Below, in pieces: positions 1-11,200 of a stretch of 49,690 nucleotides of DNA. Origin of the DNA: a virus. Within the stretch, counting starts at the first letter, position 1, and each line of letters begins with the position of its first letter. Both the position numbers and the translations under genes were made by a program. The notes under the pieces are model-generated. The model was not told the origin of the DNA and did no database searches. It saw nothing but the letters and a program-made list of their open reading frames with translations. The stretch lies in the IMG/VR virus record IMGVR_UViG_3300017989_000161, positions 1 through 49,690 of that record. One strand, written 5' to 3'.

Positions 1-398
1 ACGGGCAATGACGCTGATACACCTGACAACGTCACCCCAACAAACTCCGGTGTATCAGTCGTCTCCAGGTCCTGGTCCATAGCATAGACTTCATTGGCAC
101 CCTGACCGGTGTCAATGGTTGTAGATGTCATGTTACCGTCTTTGTCGATTTCAACAATCTCTCCCGAGGCTTTATCGTTGCCAATTCCAAACATTATAGA
201 ATCGTTGTTGTCACCCCCGGCATCCTCACGTATCCCGATCCATGCTTTTGTCTCCCCGGTTGTGGGGGGAGACAAAAATATCGTAGGATCTGGGTTGTAA
301 ATCCGAAGATCACCCAAAAGAGTTTTAGTTTCCGCATATGCAAATCCTCCAAAAAGTAGGGGGATTACCATCAAAGAAATTATCAATTTTCTGTTCAT
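1..398 (-). CDS. Partial secreted, tail-fibre-like protein with signal peptide (3' end beyond window)
   Basis: The reading frame opens at an ATG at 398 behind a strong AAGGAG site and stays open through the left edge, so the C-terminus is missing. The first 22 residues (MNRKLIISLMVIPLLFGGFA, then YA and E) look like a classical Sec signal peptide: Lys/Arg start, hydrophobic core, and an AYA-E cleavage site. About 95 residues later comes ETTDTPEFVGVTLSG, the 'TTDSPTFAGL' module common in phage fibre and appendage proteins; a related module ends the gene at 1168-1779. It is the last gene seen in the right-to-left fibre operon. A signal peptide is odd for a virion fibre. It may be an exported, lysogeny-expressed surface protein or a depolymerase-type appendage. 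The exact function is unknown. Confidence 0.75.
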   Translation of the reverse strand, partial: MNRKLIISLMVIPLLFGGFAYAETKTLLGDLRIYNPDPTIFLSPPTTGETKAWIGIREDAGGDNNDSIMFGIGNDKASGEIVEIDKDGNMTSTTIDTGQGANEVYAMDQDLETTDTPEFVGVTLSGVSASLP

Positions 399-413
399 CG
401 TTTTTTCTCCTTC

Positions 414-887
414 TTAACCGATAAGAATTCTTGTGAGATCCACCGTCCAATCATCGCTGGTCGCTTCGCATTTCAGTTGGACGTCATGGCCATCTTTTTC
501 AATTGAAAATGATACCGCTTCCAGAGTTGTGCCGATATCCGGGCTGGCTTCCTCTGGTATCGGGGCGATGGCCCCGTCCTCTTCTCGATCCCAACATGCC
601 TGGATTCGACCGGTCCGCATATTGGCCCCATCACCCTTGTCTACTACGTAATGCCAAATAGCCCCCCGGGCTACCGTATCGACAATTGTATCAACAGCAA
701 TTACCCCCGTATCTACAACTTGCGAATCCAGGGAAACCGCTCTCCCAAGAACATGCCCACCTACCGTTAACCCGTCCCCTACACGAAGCTCTTTACGTTC
801 CAGATCGAATACGGGCTCCCCTTCGACCGGTGTGTAGGCGTCTACATCATCCGCTTGTCCTCGTTTAAACTTAATTACATGGCTCAT
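414..887 (-). CDS. Tail-fibre protein with Mtd N-terminal-like (trimerisation) domain
   Basis: 157 residues with an AGGAGG ribosome binding site. Residues 1-50 (IKFKRGQADDVDAYTPVEGE, then PVFD and later LRVGDGLTVGG) match the small N-terminal domain of the Bordetella phage major tropism determinant and many fibre proteins: an 'IxFRRGTxxxW...L.EGEPGxxxDTxxLxIGDG' pattern. That domain helps trimerise fibre tips. The rest is an unrecognised beta-rich region with a Trp-His segment (IWHYVV) near residue 78. It sits among fibre genes and probably forms part of the adsorption apparatus. I see no C-type-lectin variable region, so there is no sign that it is a diversity-generating target. Confidence 0.7.
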   Translation of the reverse strand: MSHVIKFKRGQADDVDAYTPVEGEPVFDLERKELRVGDGLTVGGHVLGRAVSLDSQVVDTGVIAVDTIVDTVARGAIWHYVVDKGDGANMRTGRIQACWDREEDGAIAPIPEEASPDIGTTLEAVSFSIEKDGHDVQLKCEATSDDWTVDLTRILIG

Positions 888-888
888 T

Positions 889-1164
889 TTACAATTGACC
901 TCCTTCGATTATTCGCGGCAAAACCCCGCCGTCCCAGTTTTGAGCAACTATTTCTGTGTCTTCATTCCCCAATATTACATATTTTACAGTAGGACATCGT
1001 TCTACAAAATCAGACAATACATCAACCGCAATATCCGCTGGGATCTGACCGATTATCGCATCTTCCCCGAATGCAAACGCTGGTATGACGATATCCGTGT
1101 ATTGTGCTACTATATGTTTCTCACCGCCGCTAAAATTTTCCAGTTTAACGTTTGATACAATCAT
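889..1164 (-). CDS. Hypothetical protein, fibre cluster
   Basis: 91 residues with a GGGGA site upstream. The site overlaps the end of the preceding gene, whose stop lies at 1168. The protein is acidic and mixed alpha/beta by eye (KLENFSGGEKHIVAQYTDIV near the start), with no signal peptide, membrane segment or known motif. It lies between two fibre-like genes and is co-translated with them, so a small accessory or chaperone role for the fibres is plausible. This is inference from position only. Confidence 0.6.
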   Translation of the reverse strand: MIVSNVKLENFSGGEKHIVAQYTDIVIPAFAFGEDAIIGQIPADIAVDVLSDFVERCPTVKYVILGNEDTEIVAQNWDGGVLPRIIEGGQL

Positions 1165-1167
1165 AGC

Positions 1168-1779
1168 TTATTCCCCCAAAACGCCGCCATCCAGCGTGAA
1201 ATTCTCGACTGTGAGACCTGCAAAGGTAGGGCTGCTATCGGGTGATAACGTCTGACCCTGAGCTGCGACCATGGCGTAGTCCTCGGCCGTTAAATGATAA
1301 TGCTCATTGATTGCCCCCCCCAGCATGCCAGACAACTTTTCGTGCGCCTGCACCCATGTGATAATCTTTATCCATCGTTCGCCGTTCCACTTGACATGAT
1401 TTCCAGCATCCCAGGATGCAATGCCATCGAGGGGATGGGACCCAGGGACCGTCACGCGCCAATACCATCCAGCTTCCGGTAATTCGTGCGGGTCCTCGCC
1501 CGAACTGGCATCCCAAACACCTTGATAGTTTTCGTCAACCAGGTAATCAGGGGCAACATAGATGGTATCATTTGTTGGGACACCCTCTTCCACCCCGAGG
1601 GCTGTAATGGACAGATACGGGTGTTCAACCTCCAGATTTTGGATATTCGCAGATGCGTTTTCGGATGGAATTTGGGCCTCAAGTTCCACCGCATCACCCG
1701 GAATATTGATATAAAAGCCGGTCCCTCGAAAAACAACGGGAGACGATTTGTAATTCGTGATTTTGAGTTGTGTTATCAT
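1168..1779 (-). CDS. Tail-fibre / receptor-interaction protein
   Basis: 203 residues, SD AAGGAG. Residues about 85-140 contain YQGVWDASSGEDPHELPEAG followed by WYWRV...DGIASWDAGNHVKWNGERWIKI. This is the 'GxWDASSGxxPxxPxxGxYWxV...W..GDxxxWNGxxWxKI' module seen in many phage fibre and appendage proteins. The C-terminus has DSSPTFAGLTVENFTLDGG, a repeat of the SPTFAGL module also found in the partial gene at 1-398. The family link is from remembered consensus. Function in host adsorption is inferred from those modules and the surrounding fibre genes. Confidence 0.7.
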   Translation of the reverse strand: MITQLKITNYKSSPVVFRGTGFYINIPGDAVELEAQIPSENASANIQNLEVEHPYLSITALGVEEGVPTNDTIYVAPDYLVDENYQGVWDASSGEDPHELPEAGWYWRVTVPGSHPLDGIASWDAGNHVKWNGERWIKIITWVQAHEKLSGMLGGAINEHYHLTAEDYAMVAAQGQTLSPDSSPTFAGLTVENFTLDGGVLGE

Positions 1780-1780
1780 T

Positions 1781-2209
1781 TTATTTTCTCCTTATATTTT
1801 TGGATAACGCCCGTATTTCCATTTCCTCATCGCCGGAGGTATAATCAATCGAGTCTCCGTCCTCAGTTTCCAAAGCGTGGTAAGGATTCTCCGCCATTTG
1901 CCCTGGCATAAATCGCGTATCTTCATATGCCCATGCCGCCAAAAGATTGTAGACGGGATCGCCATAATCCAGAGCATCAAACCATTCTTGGTCAATATGT
2001 CCCCCAAAATCAGTGATGCCATGATCAATCAATATCGCCTTTACCAGCCACCAATACGGGCCATAGGTCCGATAACGCAAGGGCTGTTTTCGCAGGATGC
2101 CAGCGATCCCGCTCAACATTTTCGTTTCCCATTCGGCCGCGGTCTGATTTGCGGTCGCTTCAATAAAAAATGGGGTCAGTTCGTCTTTCGTGGGCTGTTG
2201 AATCCTCAT
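1781..2209 (-). CDS. Hypothetical protein downstream of the polyvalent gene
   Basis: 142 residues with a clear AGGAGG site 6 nt before the ATG. It is rich in Trp and Tyr (YRTYGPYWWLVKAILIDHG) and ends in an acidic stretch followed by a basic tip. No signal or membrane segment and no motif I recognise. It lies 10 bp after the giant polyvalent gene and 1 bp before a fibre-like gene, in the same orientation. It could be a fibre-assembly or virion protein, but nothing in the sequence decides this. Confidence 0.6.
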   Translation of the reverse strand: MRIQQPTKDELTPFFIEATANQTAAEWETKMLSGIAGILRKQPLRYRTYGPYWWLVKAILIDHGITDFGGHIDQEWFDALDYGDPVYNLLAAWAYEDTRFMPGQMAENPYHALETEDGDSIDYTSGDEEMEIRALSKNIRRK

Positions 2210-2219
2210 TCTTCGCCTC

Positions 2220-5200
2220 CTACTCTAAGAGTTCATAGACTTCTTTCAGATCGACGCTGCTTGGAATATGCCACCAGGCCCCCTGAAAATTATCGTCTGC
2301 ATTTTTAAAGAAACTCGCCCGATATCGCGTTTTCAGTATATCTTTAGCTCGGAAAAGTTTGCCGGATTTAGCATGCACGTCTTGTAAAAACCATCGCGCA
2401 AAGGGTTCATACTGTGTGCCGCGTCTTCCCTTAAATCCCGGTGCCACCATATTTGTCATGTTCGTTTTGACCGTAACTCCAAGGTTCTGAAACGCATCGG
2501 CAACATTGGCTGGGACTTCCTTATAGTTCGGGTCTTTTTTCAGATCTTCAAACGCCTTCCGTTTCTCTTCCTCTTCCCGCCGCTCTTTCTCCAGCATCAT
2601 CTTGTCGATTTCAATGTGCTGCAACTGCATCCAAATGTCGTCAAGCGCATCCAGGTTGTCTACGGCCCCCGCCAGGTTTTTTTGGGCAAGAGCTAAACCT
2701 TCATGATATTTCTCATTTAGCTTGTTCATCCGTGCTTTAACGATCATCACAGACCCATCATCGTCTGGAAGCAGTTCGTCCATGACATATCGCAAGGCCT
2801 CGGCCGCGGCCGTCCGCAGTTGCGTTTCCGTCGCCATTGTGCCGTATGACATAGCAGTTTGCCGCCAATCGCTGCCAAAAAGCACGTTCATCACATATAG
2901 TACACTACCTTTCACCAGGTTTTTCCGTTGATATTCAAGGAACATCTCACAGACTTCTTTCCGGAAATTTTCATCCTGGGGTTCCGGGTACACAATTTGG
3001 CGTTTATCTTCAATTTCGCTGAATCCCATTGCATCCAGTCCATCATTGGTGCGCACCAGACAATCATCTTGTCGCGCAATATTGATTTCATGGACGTGAT
3101 CCAGGAATAACTCCTTACTGAGCTTCCCCTCGACCAGATCAATATAATGCCATTCCTGACTCATCATCTTTTTCAGTGCGATTTCGTCTTCGGAATACGA
3201 AACCTTTTTCATATCTTTCGCGGGCCACATGCCAATAGGCGTTACACTACCGCTACCCTCTTGATATTCTTGGGGTATATTGATGTAATTCGTCACACTT
3301 TCAAACTTAATCCATTTCTGTTTTGGGTTCACTTCGGTGATTTGCAATAGCCTCCCGCCATACATTTGCCGCAACCGGGGGGCTGCATGGTCGTTGTCAT
3401 CCGCCGTGAGGATTTCGTAGGTATCCCCCTTTGCCACCACCACGCCGGTCAAGGACGCCACCGCGTTTTCAGGATGGTCAATTAGGGATTCGTCAAACGG
3501 AAGACCCTCTTTCTGTGCTCTGTGACGCAACATTCCCGACACCTGCTTGACACGGGCTTCCAGGGTGGTTTTCTTTTTAGCGTAATCCACATCCAGGCTT
3601 GATAAACGGTTTTTAGCGTTATCCAGGGACCGTTTGGTTGTTTCGATTAGCCCTCTCAGCTTCGCCCGGATTTTCTCACCTTCATATATATCCGCAACCC
3701 GCACCTCATACTTCCGCAATTTCTCTTCCCGGACCTGGATATTCTTTTCCAGTTTGGCCCGATCCGCCTCTTTAGTCGCATCCAGATTTTGGAGCGTGTG
3801 CGAAGCACTGGCCAACACCTGCAGGCTGTTGACAGATATCATAGCTTCCCGGGCCTTCCGTTCCGCCGCCTTTTTTGCCAGCTTTTCCATCCGGTGTTTT
3901 TTAGCCTCTTCCGGGTCAGCATCCAGCATGTCCACATAATCGTCCTGATCCAACGCATTGGCGTTTTCGGCCCGCGCGCCCTTGCCCTTAAACAACTCCG
4001 TCATCCAATTGGATTTCTTCTTTAAAAGATCCAGACGGTACTGGTCGAATGATCCTTTCCCTAAATAGTAGTAAATATCAATATGCTCTGCCGTATTCCC
4101 CTGTCTGACGCCGCGCCCGTTGCGCTGCTGGATGCTGGCCGGGGTCCATGGCAGGGTCAGGTGGTGTACAGCAGTGGTCCCTTTTTGCAGATTCACCCCC
4201 ACCTCGGCTTTTTTGTTCGCCACAATGATTTTCAGCTTGCCGCTGTTATACAGGTTGGATATCTGTTGCAGCTTCGCGCCGTTGGCAGTATCCGCATTTA
4301 TAATGCCTATCACATCTTTCCAGAGGGGAACCTCATTCACAATCAACCGCCGTATTTTATCATGCTGTGATTTTTCCTCCGTGAACACAAGTTGCTTTCC
4401 CTTCTCCTCAAAATGCTTTCTCAATCTCTCAACCAGCTTGGCGTATTTCGGGGTTATCGGGTGCCCGACGTCAGCTTCATCAATGTGCATCTCGGGGAAT
4501 TTTGAGACAATCAGATTTTCAAAATCCTCCGGCACTACCAACACATAGGTATCCCCTTCCATCCGGGTCGAGTGCTCAAATGGGATATTCTGTGTTATCC
4601 GCTCGCCTTCTTCTACGATTTTGGCCGTAATTGCATTTGGCATCTTGTCAATAATGGCGTCCACCTTGTCCTTGTCTTTCACCGCAAAATGAAAAGTCAT
4701 GGTGTGATGATACAGGTCCATGTCTGTAGTCACCCTGTCCATGTCGCGCATCACCGTAAACATGCTTTCCTCGGAACCGGGTTTTGCAGCAGCCTTAGCC
4801 CTTTCCCTAAGTTCGTCGTACACTGCCTGTTGTTCATCCGTCAGATCTACCATGTCGTTGTGTTCGTCGTGAGGAGGTAAGGGCAAATCCACGTCTTGTG
4901 CATTCTTCATAATGGTGTATTTGTGGTACAGGTTTCGTAGACCGTCCAGATTTTGAAAACCGGTCAAACCCTCCACGCTCGCCACGTCCCCGGAAACCTT
5001 TACTTTATCGACTATTTCGATATATCCAAACACCCGCACGAAATCATCCACAGTATAGATGCCAAATCGCTCAAATTCATCTATAGGGCAGCACAGTGAC
5101 AGTATATTATAGATTTCAAATGGGCTGTTGGTCACAGGAGTGGCCGATAGCAGGTATGCCCCCCGACCGCCGTTGGCACCCCGGAGGTAGTTCATTTTCA

Positions 5201-8200
5201 TCGCCATGTCGAGGGCTCGTTGTGCAGAAGGCGCTGTTGGCAGGTAGGCGATTTGTTTAGTGTTCTCACCTGCTTCATAGGAATTTTTGAATTCGTGGCA
5301 CTCGTCTACAATCACATCAGTGAAACCCATGTCCTCAAAAAACGGAAGTTCACCCTTCTTCTGGGTGCCTTCATCGGAATACTTCTGCGCCAGGTTCAAC
5401 CGGTCCTTATCGCCTTGATAGGATCGGCTGCGTTCACGCCCACCACCAGCAGCAGCACCTTGGCTGTTTTCATTGACCGCCTTATCCGCCTGCTTTTCGC
5501 TGATTAGCGCCCTGTCAACCATCTTGTTAGCAAACCCGCGCTTCGTGCTGGGCCGCATGGGAATGGTGCCATACTTCTCTTTTGTCATAATGACTAAACT
5601 GTAATTTCCCTGGGGTATTTTCCACATATCTTCCCATACTTGTTCCTTGCTGTCTGTACGGACCAGCGCGTCACGGTACTCCAGTTCCCCCGTATGCTTG
5701 TTCTTTTTCGGGTTTCCCCGCTCGTCTTTCACAACCTCCCGCTTAATATTGCCATCCTTATCGGTTTTCGGTTTAAAACCGACTGTGAGCACGCCATCAT
5801 GGTTCCCTAAGAATTTCTTGGACGAATGATACCAGTTGGCTAACACGGCATTCGGAACTACGATACAGGTCTTTTTTGACCGGCCCATCTGTTTGTTGTA
5901 GGCGTAAAGGCCCAAGGCAGAGAAGGTCTTTCCGAGTCCCACGTCAAAGGCCAAACATCCCCGGCCCTCTTCCGACAGCCGTTGTATGGCCGCCGATTGG
6001 AAATCGTGGAGCTTCACCTGCGGAGAAACCCCTTTAAGTTTCAGTCCTACGCCGCCATATTCATGTTCCAAATATCCATTAAATTTCTGATTATACCTCT
6101 CTACCAGTTCAAGGATATCCCCATGCTGCTGCATCCACACCTGGAATTGTTCCTCAAGCGCCCTTGCGTTCCCCTGGTATGCCTCTTTGGTATCTTTCTT
6201 GGATGATGTGACATTTTTGCCGTTCAGGTACTTATTGAGCTGCTTCATCCAACCAGAAGCGGTTTCATACCCAATAAATTTCCCAAACGGGTCGGTGGGG
6301 TCTTCAACAAACTGGTCTTTTAACGTCTTCTCACCGGTAACTGGGTCCTCCTCCTCAATTTTCTTCCATACACCATATCGTATACTCGGATATCCGTTGT
6401 CTCGGAGAAAATCCACTACGTATTTCCGGCTGAACCATTTTTGCCTCAGACCAAAATCAATGTCCTCCGATTTCGTGCTTCTCCGCCGCTTCATGATGTA
6501 ATCGATCTGTTTTTGGTATTTGGCCGTAATCCGGGGGTCTGTTTCATCGGCCATAGCTTTTGTCATTTCCTGCAATTTCGGATAAATGTCCCCGCTGCAG
6601 TACCGGCCCAGGGGCATAATCATGCCTTCCGGGGTAACAGCCACGGCATCGTCTTCTGCGATATCCCCCAGGGATTCGATTTTGCGATTCCCCGCATATA
6701 ATTTTTGTACATCCTCCAGTTCGATGTTCTCAATACCCTCCCGGATATTCAGGTGTTCTACAATCGACCGCAGATTGGTTACGTCAAATTCCATGTGATC
6801 GTTCGCCACCTGGCCGGATAGCAGGTCTGAAAAATTCCCGGTTTCGTCCATCGCATTCAGAAATAAGCCAAACATCCGTGAGCTTTCCCCGGTCAGGACC
6901 AAACCCTTATTGTTCTTCGGGTGGCCGTATTTCTCGACTTCCGCCACAACAATATCCTGCAATTCGGACCGCATGGCGTCCGCATCAGTCGCATCATCAC
7001 CCTCCGCCGCCGCCTTCAACCGACCGATCATGCCGCCGATAACCGATCCACGCCAGACCTGTTCGCGGAATTCAGCCCTGGGTTGAGACATGGCAAATTC
7101 AATCGATTGTGCATGGAAGGGGCTCATGAGGTCCGGGAAGGCCTTCCACGAGGCAAACGCCTGATCCGCCGTGAGCTGTAAGGCCGTTTTAGGGGATGAT
7201 AGAATGCTTTCCAATTCACCATACGTTTTTGCGCCATACTTGGCCGCCTCCAACACCATGCCGTCGCCGGATCCCGCCTTATGGATTTTCACCCAGTCAC
7301 CGGCTTGCAGTTCGTACTCTTCACTATTGATAATGCGCCGATCTCCCTCGGCATAATTCTTTACCACGGGTTCCGCTATTTCCAGAGCATCCCAATCAAT
7401 CCGGCTGGAGAACCGTATTGCAAGCTTGCGCTTGAGGCCCTCGTTATCAATATCTCCATCGACTGTTTCCCTGCTCCAACGATCTCCCTCAACTTTGGGG
7501 GTGTACTTGCCCATAATGTATTTCCGGCCTTCACCCTTCCAGTATTCCCCGGATATAAACTGATCCCACAATACACTGGCTTCCTGCAGGGTTTCCAGGT
7601 GGATGCTATCAATCTTTTCCAGGAGATCCCTGGGGTGTTTTTTGAACACCACGATATCAACTACAGTATCCGTCCCTTGGGCCGCAAACGTCTTGCTGGG
7701 GAGTTTGTGCGCGCCCAGGAATTCCGCCTTTTTCGATACCGCTGTACGAAATTGCGTCCATTTCCCACCCTTAGCCCCTACGATATTGACCGGTGCCACG
7801 AAACACGCCAGCTTTCCTGGCTTAATTTTGTCCAGGGCACGGAGGATGAAATATCGCTCGATCCGCTTTTCGTTTTTATACGCCGGATCATCATGAGCAC
7901 AGGCCCCCCGGGCATCCCCGAATGGCACGTTGGTGATACACCCATCAAAGGTATCATCCGGGGTTTCCATCACAAGCTGTTCAAAGGGCCTATTTTGGAT
8001 ACTATCTTCAGGATTCAGAAGTTGTGCGATTTTCGATCCCGTTGAATCCAGGTCGCACCCGGTCATAATAGCGCCCTTGGGTTTGGTCCCGGAAAACACG
8101 CCAGCCCCTGTCGATGGATCCAGGATATTTCCGTTCTCGAAACCGTTCGCCAAAATGGCATCCCACACCCCTTCGGCCACATGGGTAGGTGTGTAATACT

Positions 8201-11200
8201 CATATTGCGAGTTCTCTGTCAGACCACCCTTCCCAGAATACTGTTTCAGAATCCCGATTTCTTCTTGCGTCAGCTTTCCCGGATCATTCACACGCGCAAT
8301 GATTTCACGTGCCTTGGTGTTCAACTCTTCACGGGCCTTTTTCCCTTTCATCTTCAGACCGTAATCGCTATTTCCATCATCCTTGTAGTCGGTGATGCTT
8401 TTCTTGATTTTCATGGCCGCGACGCCAAACAGCCTGACGAACACAGACTTGATGTCATCCAGGGTTTTCGCTCTTTTTATCGGGATTGACCATGACACTA
8501 TGCCGGATGTTTCAAAAATGGGATCATCCTGTTTCATTGACAGTTCTCCGCTTGCCGACTCAAAAAGGTTTCCGTTTTTATCTGAGTATTCTTCTTCCAC
8601 TTGTGCAATCGCCCGATTGATGATTTCCACCTCGGTGGGAGGTGCTGGTTTTTCGAACAAGGACTCTTGATCACGCATGGATAGATGATCCTGGAGGATA
8701 TCCGCCGCCACCTGGAGCACCCTGCCGATCCGTTTCCCGCTTCTGATATGCTTGTCAATAAACCGCGCAAACGCCTCTGTCCCTTCCGGAATATCCCCAA
8801 ACAGGCCCCCTTGGGATAAAATTTCATCGATTACGACATTCTCTTCACGGGATTTTCGCACCAGCGCCCCGGCTGCAATCGCATGTTTAGGAATATCGAT
8901 CCCGTCAAAATCTTCTGCAAACGCCCGGGCTTTCACGAAATCTTTTGCCGCAAACGTGAGGCCGTTCAGGATGTTTCGTAGATCCGGGTTGGTCTCTTCT
9001 GCTACCAGGGCCAACACAGACTCATCTTCATAGGCTTTTTGGAAAATGGCTGCCTGAATCCGGTCAATCAACTGTTTCGTGGGCCGTCCGTCCGCCGTCA
9101 AGTATCCCGCCGACTCGTTTACCCCTAATTTCTGGATATATCGTTTAATGAAAGCCGTATTAGAAGAAGCCGCTATGTTGCCGTCCTCGGAAGGCGCGAA
9201 TATGGAAAGATCCGATTCCGTGAGGGTCTCTGCGTCCATCTTGGCAACCTCAACGGGTGACATTTGCGCCAGTTCGTCTTTGTTGGCATCCCGCGCAAAC
9301 TGAGCACGATCCGCCACTTTCCCCACGCGCATACGCACCAGGACAGGCATTTCCATGTTCGCCACGTCAGTTCCGGCCATGCCGAATTCTTGAGAGTGTT
9401 GGATTAGCCATTCACGGTATTCCTTCCCCTTTTCCCCAACGCTATAGGCGGCCCGGAGCGCCATAGTTCGCCCGTTCCCGGATTCCACTGCCAAATCCGG
9501 CCCAGCAATAGGAGCACCGGTCGATGCTTGGGGGCTCGCCGCCATCCTTTCGGGATTTAGCTTGTTTGCCATCTCTTTAATTTGTAGCTGCATAGCCCCC
9601 CGGTCACGTTGCCGGGGTTGTACTTCTTGAGGATAATCCTTGGATAATGCCATGCTGTCATCATGGGAAGTCTTTAAGTCCCCTACTTCCACAATCGCGT
9701 ATTGCATCTTGACAGGCGTATTGTCGAACAAAAAAGCAGATGTCGGATTCCCTACAATGTGCTTGACTTTCGACATTGATTCTGTTAGATTTTCTGTAAC
9801 ATTATCACCGGGAGGAAAACTTATGGTTGAATATTTATTGTACGATGAAGAGTCCCCCTTCGCCTTTGATAAGGATTCTTGGGAGACATTCTCCATGGGG
9901 GGAAGCGACAGGTCTACTTGGGCTAAAGTTGATGATCCTGACATGGCTTTCAGGATCAGGTCAAACTCTCGCGTCATTTCCGAGACAGAAGCTAAAGTTT
10001 TAGCAGACGATTTGACACGGGAAGAGGAGGAAGAGCGGGCCGCTTCAGCATAAACCTTCCGACTTAAATCGTTTAATTCTTCCATCACTCCCCGCGCCAC
10101 AAACCGGGTATCCCCCTCTGCCTTTTCCGCAACCGGGGATAGCTGTCTTGTTATGTCATAAATCTCATGCCCCAACCCCTTTTCCTTGGCATCGATCATT
10201 GACTGCGTGTTTAGTTGCAACTCTGCAATGTGACCGTTTGGGAGAGAAATGTTCATGAAGATATCCCGATATCCACTTGGCAGGGGTGTTTCGTAACGGT
10301 TTTTGAGCCGGAAAACGCAGTCTTCATGTTCCAGCATCCTGAACGCCCTTGCTGTCTCATTGACAGTATCGAACACCAACGTCCCGGCCAGGATGTCTTT
10401 CAGCCCAGCAAAGGTTCCGTGCTTATCCGCATTAACCTTTTCTATGGAACGTTTCTTGCTTTTCAGCCCCGGCCTTATCATCACTTTGCCGCCGGTTTTG
10501 GCACCCCACTTTTCCATGAAATCCGTGAACAGGGGTTGCGCTTCGGCTGCCTGCTCATACAGATCGTCCATGGTCTCGACGCCCTGCTGTTTCAAGGTTT
10601 TCTTGACCTCGACAACCGCATGCCCCTCGCCAAGGTCTTTGAGTGCCTGCAATGTCGTGTTGCCGTCCAGGATCTTATATTTCCCGTTTCCCATAGCCAG
10701 GGCATGAATAGGGCCGCGCTTTTTTCCGGTCCCTGCCTGGACGTCTTTCATGTATTGGTGGGCATGTTCAAGACGTTTAGGGGTCGGCTTTTCACGCCGA
10801 ACCAATTTATCAATCGGCACGATAATGCTGCGGTCAGTGGCCTCGAAATAGGGAGACGCCTCCGCATCTGTGGGCACCCGAAACAAAATTTTGAAAATGT
10901 TAGAAATATCATAAAAACTATCGGCTTCGTCCAAGGCATATTCCCAGTTGGAAGAATCAATTACATCCGGATCTGCCATTTCAAAGATAGTCTCTGCTGA
11001 TTCCATAATGTTCCTTTGGCCTAATAGTTCTTCCACTTCCTGGAAGGTCTTGTTTTCAAAGTCGTGAAAAAATGATTGTCTTACCGAATCCTTGTTTCTC
11101 ATGAATGCTTCGATTACATCAGCGTCACTATTGAGATCGGCAGCTTTCGCCCTGACATATGCGTTAACTTCCTCCTGCGACACACATTTGAGAACCCATC

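Noticed and set aside
414-887. Diversity-generating retroelement target, because of the Mtd-like N-terminus
   Set aside because: No reverse transcriptase, template repeat or variable lectin domain is visible; only the small N-terminal domain is shared.
7900-7950. Inactivated methyltransferase because the motif is NVPF, not NPPF/Y
   Set aside because: NVPF is, as I recall, usual in the large methylase-helicase family, so it is not evidence of inactivation.
7281-8045. Plus-strand frame of 254 codons, and similar ones at 10215-11000 and 13074-13832
   Set aside because: All lie antisense within the 3886-residue gene, lack ribosome binding sites and show no family features.
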